Shown here one piece after another: positions 55,538 through 64,000 of a stretch of 64,000 nucleotides of DNA. The stretch covers positions 1,054,001 to 1,118,000 of the forward strand of contig NZ_AP027737.1 in the NCBI RefSeq assembly GCF_030296695.1, read 5' to 3'. This DNA is from Agromyces mangrovi. Lineage in GTDB: Bacteria; Actinomycetota; Actinomycetes; Actinomycetales; Microbacteriaceae. Under the pieces are notes generated by a model. The model made no database searches and was not told the origin of the DNA. It saw only the letters and a list, made by a program, of their open reading frames with translations. Both the position numbers and the translations under genes were made by a program. The first letter of the stretch is position 1; each line of letters starts with the position of its first letter.

Positions 55538-58500
55538 GTGCTCGACGGCCTGTACGAGAGCCCGCTCACCGTGCGGCTGCGCCAGGCTCTGAACGAGCTG
55601 TCAGATCAACGCCACGATCTCAGCCATGTCGATGAAGCGGACCAACCAGCGTTTCTCGCGCAGCACATCCTCCAGGCAGCCGAACACGCGCTGAGCGGTG
55701 CGCGCTCGACAGAGGATCGCGTGCGAATCACCAACGCTGTGCTCAACGCACTCGGCCGCGACGAAGAGATGATCGACTCGGGGATGCAGCGGCTGGATTT
55801 CATCACACACAGTGCCGCCCCCGGTGTTATCGAGTACTCGGCACGGCGGCCATCCATCCCGCTTGCCGAGACGGCCCTTCTGACGAACGCACGCGACGAG
55901 CCGCAACTGGGGCACGAATTGCGCGCCGAGTTGGAGAGCGCAGACCACGTCGATCTCCTGTGCGCTTTCGTGAAGTGGCCCGGACTGCGCATTCTCGAGG
56001 ACCCGCTGGAACGCCTGAAAGACCGCGGCGCACCGCTTCGAGTCGTGACGACCACATACATCGGCGCGACCGATCCATTCGCACTTCGCGCGCTCGTGGA
56101 GCGCTACGACGCCCAGATCAAAGTGCAGTACGACATTCGACGCACCCGGTTGCACGCCAAGGCGTGGCTGTTCCGCCGGGACTCGACATTCGACACCGCG
56201 TACGTGGGGTCGTCAAACCTCTCACGCGCAGCCCTGCTCGATGGGCTGGAGTGGAACGTGCGACTCTCGCGAATCGCGACACCGAGTCTCATCACGAAGT
56301 TCCGGGCAACATTCGATACCTACTGGTCGGATGCCACGTTTGAGGAGTACGTTCCCGACCGAGACGAAGAACGTCTCCGAGACGCGCTTGCCGAGGCATC
56401 CGGCACCAAGTCCACCGACCGGGTAACGATCTCGCTCTCCGGTCTCGATGTGCGGCCGTATCCGCATCAATCCGAGATGCTGGAGTCGCTCGCCGCGGAG
56501 CGTCAGACACACGATCGGCACAGAAACCTCATCATCGCCGCGACAGGAACCGGCAAGACGGTGGTGGCCGCCCTCGACTACAAGCGACTCGTCGCCGAGG
56601 CCGGCGCAGATCTCCGGCTGCTCTTCGTCGCGCATCGTGGAGAGATCCTTCGGCAGTCGCTTCGCACTTACCGCGAAGTGCTCGCGGATGCGAGCTTCGG
56701 TGAAGAGTTCCACGGCGGTGCCCGGCCAACGCAGTGGAAACATGTCTTCGCTTCAGTGCAGTCGCTTTCGCACTATGCAATTGAGCAGGTGCCCGCAGAC
56801 GCCTTCGATGTCGTCGTCATCGACGAGTTTCACCACGCCGAGGCACCGACCTATCGACGCCTCATCGACCACCTGCGCCCCACCGAACTGCTTGGACTGA
56901 CCGCGACGCCGGAGCGCTCAGACGGCATCGACGTACGTTCGTTCTTCGAGGGACGAAGCGCCTCGGAGCTCCGGCTCTGGGATGCGCTCAAGGCCGATCT
57001 TCTCGTGCCGTTTCACTACTTCGGCATTGCGGATGACACGGACCTCTCGCGTCTCGAATGGAAGCGAGGGTCATACGACACGAGCGCCTTGAGCGCCCTG
57101 TACACCGGCAACGATGCCCGCGCACGGATCGTGCTCCGCCAGGTACGCGACAAGATCGGCGACGTAGGTGAGATGCGCGCGCTCGGCTTCTGCGTCAGCG
57201 TTGAGCACGCGCGTTATATGACACAGGTCTTCAATGAAGCCGGCATACCGTCCGTGACTGTGACCGGAGACACTCCAAGGGGCGAGCGCCGTGCCGCAGT
57301 CCGCGACCTCGAGCAGGGAGACGTGAACGCGATATTCACGGTCGACGTGTTCAATGAGGGCGTCGACATTCCACAGGTCGACACCGTGCTGTTTCTTCGC
57401 CCGACCGAGAGCGCGACGATCTTCATCCAGCAGCTCGGACGTGGACTCCGGCACCACCCGTCGAAAGCGGTCCTGACCGCACTTGACTTCGTCGGCCACC
57501 AGCGCACCGAGTTCCGATTCGACCGACGATTCCGGGCGTTGACCGGCGTGTCTCGCGGGGCACTCAAACGAGAGGTCGAGCAGCAGTTCCCCTTCCTCCC
57601 TGCAGGATCGCAGATCATGCTGGATCGGGTCAGCCGCCGCATCGTGCTCGACAGTATTCGCCGCCAGCTGTCGCTCAACGCACGCGAACTTGCATCCGAC
57701 GCCCGCTTGACCGGCGTGACGAGCCTTAGGGAGTTCCTTGCGGCTCAAGACCTGGAACTCAGCGATCTCCTGCGATCGAGTGGGAAGCCCCGCACCTGGA
57801 CCACCATCAAGCGTGATGCCGGCCTCGAAGTTCCGAACCCAGGCCCAAACGAAACTCCTCTGCTCAAACGCGTCCGCGCCCTCGCGCATGTGGACGACCC
57901 TGAGCGCGCGGAGGCATACCTTCGAATACTCCGCGACCCCGCCAACGTTCCCAGCGACCCGCTTCAGCGACGATTCGCCGAGATGCTCTTCTACTCGCTC
58001 TGGCCAACCGGGGGCGGCTGGAACTCGATCGACGAAGGCCTCGCTTCTCTGAACCAGGAACCCGCCGTGGCTGCCGAGCTCGCAGAGGTCATCGAGCTCG
58101 CGCAGGACGCATCACGACACGTGGTCAACATCCCTTCCGAGATGGAGGGCACCCCACTTCGAACGCACGCGCAGTACCAGCGAGAGGAAGTGCTCTCAGC
58201 GCTCAGCTGGGCGTCCCTGGCGAAGCCACCCTCGCAGTTTCGAGAAGGCGTGCTCTGGTCAGAGCGCTGGAAGAGCGACGCGTTCTTTGTCACGCTCAAG
58301 AAGTCCGAGGCCGACTACTCCCCCTCCACCCTGTATCGGGACTACGCAATCAGCCCATCGCTGTTCCACTGGGAGTCGCAGTCCACGACGTCCGAGTCTT
58401 CACCCACGGGCCAGCGCTACATCAGTCACGCCGCGCGAGGCAGCACGGTGCTGCTGTTCGTGCGCGAGGCAGGCAAGAACGATCTGGGAACCTCGCCGTA

Positions 58501-58624
58501 CACGTTCCTCGGTCCGGCGAAGTACGTCTCCCACGAAGGCGAACGTCCGATCTCGTTCACGTGGCGCCTGGATTCACCGATGCCGACCGACCTCTACCTG
58601 GCAGCAAGTGCTGTCGCCGCCTAG
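55538..58624 (+). CDS. PLD-nuclease / SF2 helicase / DUF3427 protein
   Basis: A 1028-residue multidomain protein. A PLD-type nuclease domain (about residues 110-265) has the HxK motif LHAKAWLF (His206, Lys208) and VGSSNLS. An SF2 helicase follows: PHQSEML, Walker A ATGTGKT (335-341), DEFH box (429-432), GLTATPER, and QQLGRGLRHHP as motif VI. The remaining 350 residues correspond to DUF3427, ending in a beta-rich region (TVLLFVREAGKNDLGTSPYTFLG). Only one HxK is evident, so the nuclease would act as a dimer. The start is GTG at 55538 with GAAGGGG 6 nt upstream. Its likely role is DNA restriction or anti-phage defence with the Nudix partner; the target is unknown. Confidence 0.88.
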   Translation: MLDGLYESPLTVRLRQALNELSDQRHDLSHVDEADQPAFLAQHILQAAEHALSGARSTEDRVRITNAVLNALGRDEEMIDSGMQRLDFITHSAAPGVIEYSARRPSIPLAETALLTNARDEPQLGHELRAELESADHVDLLCAFVKWPGLRILEDPLERLKDRGAPLRVVTTTYIGATDPFALRALVERYDAQIKVQYDIRRTRLHAKAWLFRRDSTFDTAYVGSSNLSRAALLDGLEWNVRLSRIATPSLITKFRATFDTYWSDATFEEYVPDRDEERLRDALAEASGTKSTDRVTISLSGLDVRPYPHQSEMLESLAAERQTHDRHRNLIIAATGTGKTVVAALDYKRLVAEAGADLRLLFVAHRGEILRQSLRTYREVLADASFGEEFHGGARPTQWKHVFASVQSLSHYAIEQVPADAFDVVVIDEFHHAEAPTYRRLIDHLRPTELLGLTATPERSDGIDVRSFFEGRSASELRLWDALKADLLVPFHYFGIADDTDLSRLEWKRGSYDTSALSALYTGNDARARIVLRQVRDKIGDVGEMRALGFCVSVEHARYMTQVFNEAGIPSVTVTGDTPRGERRAAVRDLEQGDVNAIFTVDVFNEGVDIPQVDTVLFLRPTESATIFIQQLGRGLRHHPSKAVLTALDFVGHQRTEFRFDRRFRALTGVSRGALKREVEQQFPFLPAGSQIMLDRVSRRIVLDSIRRQLSLNARELASDARLTGVTSLREFLAAQDLELSDLLRSSGKPRTWTTIKRDAGLEVPNPGPNETPLLKRVRALAHVDDPERAEAYLRILRDPANVPSDPLQRRFAEMLFYSLWPTGGGWNSIDEGLASLNQEPAVAAELAEVIELAQDASRHVVNIPSEMEGTPLRTHAQYQREEVLSALSWASLAKPPSQFREGVLWSERWKSDAFFVTLKKSEADYSPSTLYRDYAISPSLFHWESQSTTSESSPTGQRYISHAARGSTVLLFVREAGKNDLGTSPYTFLGPAKYVSHEGERPISFTWRLDSPMPTDLYLAASAVAA

Positions 58625-58669
58625 CGACATGGGACGAGCGGCACGCCTGGCAGCGGAGGTTCTCGACTG

Positions 58670-58813
58670 ATGCCCTCACAGGTCGCTTGGCTCGATGCCT
58701 CGAGCGAAGAGCAACGCCGGATGCGCGACATCATCCGCTTGTTCGCCGACCGCGAGAGTCGCGATGAACTCGGGCTGGGTCAGATTCGCGACGCCATCGC
58801 GGACTCGCTCTTC
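58670..58813 (+). pseudogene. DUF6361 protein, N-terminal fragment
   Basis: The first 48 or so residues match the conserved N-terminus of DUF6361 proteins: QVAWLDASSEEQRRMRDII and RDELGLGQIRDAIADSLF. Full-length members continue with FPGTS and several hundred residues. Here the homology stops at about 58813 and the sequence becomes the antisense of the NYN gene; the frame stays open to 59008 by chance. It follows the helicase stop by 45 bp and was probably a third member of that cassette. Confidence 0.72.
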
Positions 58814-59127
58814 AAGTCGCTGTCGCTCGAGACGATGCAGAACGCCTGGAAGCGGCCCATGGAGAGCAGGTCCATCGCGTCGATGATGAGGGCGCTGTCG
58901 GTCGCGTTCTTGCCGACGGTGTTCGCGAACTGCTGCATCGGCTGGATCACGTGCTCGCTCGCCGCCGCCTTCCAGCTGCCGAGCTGCGGTTTCGTCCAGT
59001 CGCCGTAGACGCGTTTGACCGACGCCGTGCAGAATTGCGTGATCTCGGTGAGCACGGCGCCGATGCGCGAAGGCGAGACGTTGTCGGCGTCGATGAGGAC
59101 CGCGATGAGGTCGTTGGGCTGGGCCAT
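58780..59127 (-). pseudogene. NYN-domain (PIN-like) RNase, truncated at its C-terminus
   Basis: 115 residues from ATG 59127. It has the NYN pattern: LIAVLIDADNVSPSRIGAV (catalytic Asp), KRVYGDWTKPQLGSW, ALIIDAMDLLSMGRFQAFCIVSSDSD. After the SSDSD motif the expected RLATRIREEG region is missing, and the last 11 residues are encoded by antisense DUF6361 sequence. The NYN fold retains its acidic residues, so residual activity is possible, but the C-terminal LOTUS/OST-type part is lost. The join at about 58811-58815 is a deletion scar. Confidence 0.75.
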
Positions 59128-59201
59128 TGGGCAAGTGTGGCAGGGGTGGGCGTGCCGGTCGGTTCGGTTTTCCACCCCTGCCGCAGTGGGCTACCCGAGG
59201 C

Positions 59202-60128
59202 CTACCACTCGCAGGCCCAACCGTCGCCGTCGCGGTCGAGGTCGTAGACGTCCGGCCCGATGACCTGCACTGGCCCGCGGACGTATGCAGGTCCATTGCC
59301 GGAGCCCCCTGCACAGTCGACATCAGATGCGATGGGCACACATGCCCCCGTGTAATTGGGATGGCAGTCGTTCGACGGTGCTGGGGCGGGCGCCGGCGCG
59401 GGCGGCGGAGGGGGCGGCGGCACGTACGTGCCCTTCGCCACGACCTTCTGGGTCGGCTCGATCGTCACCTCGTCGGAGATCTGCTCCCGGCTGATCTCGA
59501 CACCGTCCTCATACGTCACCTCGTACGTGATCGTCCGCTCGCCGTTCTTGCCGTCGATCCGGATCTCGTACTTCCCCTTCTCGAGGCTCGAGTCGTCGAC
59601 GAGCTTCTTGTCGAACGGGACGGCTTCACGCTCTTCAACCGTCTCGGTGGTGATCACCGGTTCGGGCGTTGGCGTCGGGGTTGGCGTCGGCGTGGACGTC
59701 TCGTCGACCCCCGCAGCCACCTGGGCCGAAGCGTCAGATGTCTCGGTCGTCTGAGCGCGTCCATCTGCCGCCGAGACGGATGCGCCCGCGCTGAAGAACA
59801 CCAGCGCGCCGACGAGCACGAGAATCGCGGTGGAGCGCGACCGAATCCTCAGGGCACGGACCGACCCGCGGACCAGGGCGTAGAGGCCCACGAGGCCGAC
59901 GACGATGCCGAGCAGGATCAGCAACCCGCCGAGGCCACCGATCGCGACGAACAACACCGCGACGACGAACGCCAGCACCGCGGCGACGATCCAGAAGCCC
60001 CGAGCGTTTCGTTGCTTGTTCACGTCGGCGGCGTGACTGTCCAGGTACGCGTCGGTCCAGGCGAGACCGTTCCACCACCGCTGTCTTCCAGATCCGTCGT
60101 CGTACCAGCCGGGTTTCGCATTCGCCAT
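59202..60128 (-). CDS. DUF2510 / two-TM / G5 / excalibur domain surface protein
   Basis: A 308-residue protein. The N-terminal DUF2510 (PGWYDDGSGRQRWWNGLAW, about residues 5-25) is followed by hydrophobic segments at about 42-75 and 90-112. A Thr/Pro repeat (TPTPTPTPTP) spaces a G5 domain (about 160-235, ending VVAKGTYVP). A Pro/Ala linker leads to a C-terminal excalibur calcium-binding motif (DLDRDGDGWACE). It is probably membrane-anchored with the G5 and calcium domains outside. Its role in cell-wall or surface adhesion is inferred from the domains. The start ATG at 60128 is where DUF2510 begins. Confidence 0.85.
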   Translation of the reverse strand: MANAKPGWYDDGSGRQRWWNGLAWTDAYLDSHAADVNKQRNARGFWIVAAVLAFVVAVLFVAIGGLGGLLILLGIVVGLVGLYALVRGSVRALRIRSRSTAILVLVGALVFFSAGASVSAADGRAQTTETSDASAQVAAGVDETSTPTPTPTPTPEPVITTETVEEREAVPFDKKLVDDSSLEKGKYEIRIDGKNGERTITYEVTYEDGVEISREQISDEVTIEPTQKVVAKGTYVPPPPPPPAPAPAPAPSNDCHPNYTGACVPIASDVDCAGGSGNGPAYVRGPVQVIGPDVYDLDRDGDGWACEW

Positions 60129-60457
60129 CGTTAGTGAGGATCCCTTCAAGAACAGCTTCCCCGAGGCTATGTGGAGGAGGGATGCACCCAAACCCCCCAA
60201 CTCAGGGGGTGAGAGCACTTCCCAGCTGACTGAGGGGCGAAGCGGATGCACCGATGAACGCCCAGCTTCGCGACATGCGCACGAAACAACGAGCGGTTCT
60301 CAGCGCCCGGCGCACGGCAAGAGAGTGATTTCAACGGTTCACAGTCAAGAACAGCGATTCTTTACGTGGCATCCGTCACCGAAACCGCCCCGAGATGAGC
60401 CAATCTCGACTGACCGGACACCCCCGGTGCCTGCCACCTCATGAAGGGACACCCACC
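60129..60457. other. 329-bp divergent intergenic region
   Basis: It lies between the G5 protein gene (-) and PEP synthase (+). Only the GAAGGG ribosome site of the latter (60443-60448) is clear. No promoter or RNA is convincing. Confidence 0.4.
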
Positions 60458-62854
<2,397 letters not shown>

Positions 62855-62858
62855 GGGG

Positions 62859-62902
62859 CGGGCGGATGCCGCTGAGCCGCGTCGCTCAGGGGCATCCGCC
62901 CG
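62859..62902 (+). terminator. Intrinsic terminator after ppsA
   Basis: A 12-bp outer stem CGGGCGGATGCC with its complement and a 6-bp inner stem CTGAGC/GCTCAG lie 5 bp past the stop. It again uses the GGATGCC word. Confidence 0.82.
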
Positions 62903-63002
62903 TTCGCACCGCCCCTTCCTCCACAGCCGGGTGCCCGCCCCGTGCTGGGCGTCGGGTCGACCGCGCAGCTCCGCCCGGCGCCGCACCCGCGACGCTGGTC
63001 GC

Positions 63003-64000
63003 ATGCCCGCATCCGACACCCTCCCCCGCCCCCGCATCACCGTGCGCGTCGAGCTGCTCGACGCCGACGAACCGACCTGGCGCGAGATCGCCGTCGACGC
63101 CTCGCGCGGCCTCGCGACCCTCGCCGACGCGATACTGCTCGCCTTCGGCTGGACCGGCACGGGCAGCTGGCGCTTCGGCACGCGGCACACCCCATGGTGG
63201 GGTCGCGAGGCAGATGCCTGGGGCCGGCGCATGCTCACCCCCGCGCGCCCGCACCACCCCGAGGCCGTCGACGACTACGGCGGGTACGGCGAGGGCTGCC
63301 AGTGCTCGAGCTGCCGGTACGGCACTGCCTACGACCCCGACCCGGGGCCCGCGCGCGTCGAGCCGGAGTGGACCATCGACCACGTGATCGATCGCTTCGG
63401 CGGCACGCTCGAGTTCGAGTACCGGTCGCGCGACGCGCGGCTCGCATCGACGGCCGACGCCCGGCACCACCGCATCACCGCCGGCGTACGCGATGGGGCG
63501 ACGACGGATGCCTCGGAGCCGGCGGCCGTCCTCGTCGACGGCGCGGGCACGGTGCCGCGCAGCGGGTCCGAGGCGGAGTTCGGCGAACTCGGCGACCCGA
63601 CGCGACGCGCCGCGCTGCAGCACGAGTTCGCGGTGCGGTTCGGGCCGGATCCGCGGCATGCGCGACCGGCCTCCGCGCCGGGCTGGGAGCCGCTCGACCA
63701 GGCGATCCACGGCGCGAGCGCGGCCGCGCGACGCGCGCTGCGCATGGACCTCGTCGAGCTCGGCGCGCTCGACCCGCCCGTGCTCGACGTCGAGGAGGTC
63801 GAGCGCGGCACCGCGCAGATCCGGGCGTTCCTCCGCGCCGCCGAAGGGCCCGACGGCATCGATGCCGAGGCCGCGGGCGAACTCGGCGACGACCTCAAGG
63901 CCATGCACCTCGTGCGGACGCAGCGCGGCCGACTGCTCACCCTCGTCGCGGCGCGCGATCGGTTCGTGGCCGACCCGGTGGCGCTCTGGTACGAGGTCGC
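63003..64000 (+). CDS. Plasmid pRiA4b ORF-3-like protein, partial at window end
   Basis: At least 332 residues, open at the right edge. The N-terminus reads ITVRVELLDADEPTWREIAVDA and LADAILLAFGWTGTGSWRFG, with later GYGEGCQCSSCRYGTAYDPD and TIDHVIDRFGGTLEFEYR, matching the pRiA4b ORF-3-like domain (about residues 8-200 with an insertion). A CxCxxC cluster could bind metal. The function is unknown. GACGCT lies 6 nt before the ATG, so it may be leaderless. The long minus-strand frame over the same bases is a shadow. Confidence 0.75.
   Translation, partial: MPASDTLPRPRITVRVELLDADEPTWREIAVDASRGLATLADAILLAFGWTGTGSWRFGTRHTPWWGREADAWGRRMLTPARPHHPEAVDDYGGYGEGCQCSSCRYGTAYDPDPGPARVEPEWTIDHVIDRFGGTLEFEYRSRDARLASTADARHHRITAGVRDGATTDASEPAAVLVDGAGTVPRSGSEAEFGELGDPTRRAALQHEFAVRFGPDPRHARPASAPGWEPLDQAIHGASAAARRALRMDLVELGALDPPVLDVEEVERGTAQIRAFLRAAEGPDGIDAEAAGELGDDLKAMHLVRTQRGRLLTLVAARDRFVADPVALWYEV

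Noticed and set aside
58811..59008. C-terminal continuation of the DUF6361 frame as a real protein
   Set aside because: Beyond 58813 the frame is antisense to conserved NYN residues, so the continuation is chance.

Overview
The window is high-GC actinobacterial chromosome, most likely from a Microbacteriaceae member such as Agromyces. This is inferred from GC of roughly 70-77 percent in sampled native stretches, leaderless TANNNT promoters placed 6-7 nt before start codons, a DUF222/HNH gene, DUF1876 and DUF2510 genes, and CUT1-type sugar operons with GntR and ROK regulators. No rRNA, tRNA, IS element, prophage or CRISPR array was seen.

Layout. (1) 1-17.6 kb is a sugar-acid region. It holds a partial enolase-superfamily gene divergent from a GntR/FCD regulator, then an ABC importer with a cytoplasmic beta-helix enzyme. 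Next comes a set matching non-phosphorylating L-fucose oxidation (aldo/keto reductase, L-fuconate dehydratase, SDR, FAH-family hydrolase) with its own GntR regulator, and a plus-strand operon of alcohol dehydrogenase, KduD-like SDR, KDPG aldolase and KDG kinase. An amidase closes the region. (2) 17.7-30.2 kb is a minus-strand operon of sugar ABC transporter, GH95, GH42 and GH31 enzymes, with a divergent CE7 esterase and a ROK regulator. Alpha-fucosidase, beta-galactosidase and alpha-xylosidase together suggest fucosylated xyloglucan oligosaccharides, whose fucose could feed region 1. (3) 30-34.3 kb holds a DUF2834 protein, a DUF222/HNH nuclease, a small basic protein and an HD-domain protein. 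(4) 34.5-45.3 kb is a ROK repressor leading a NitT/TauT-type importer and two cytoplasmic sulfatases, plus a very large secreted double-GH43 enzyme. The repressor promoter and the GH43 promoter share one inverted-repeat operator. (5) 45.7-51.8 kb carries a secreted M14 carboxypeptidase and small genes. (6) 51.1-59.1 kb is a DNA-defence-like island of visibly lower GC: a ScoMcrA-head-like protein, MazG plus GIY-YIG/DUF2075 helicase, Nudix plus PLD/SF2 helicase/DUF3427, and a tail-to-tail deletion scar joining broken DUF6361 and NYN genes. (7) 59.2-64 kb returns to native genes: a G5/excalibur membrane protein, PEP synthase and a truncated pRiA4b ORF-3-like gene.

Three window-wide patterns stand out. 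Eight single-base frameshifts occur in eight otherwise sound genes, each at or beside a G/C run, which looks like sequencing or assembly error; two of them fake a ROK-permease fusion. Two families of dispersed intergenic inverted repeats are present, one with compensatory changes in its stem. The 7-mer GGATGCC/GGCATCC is strongly enriched in native genes and close to random frequency in the defence cassettes.
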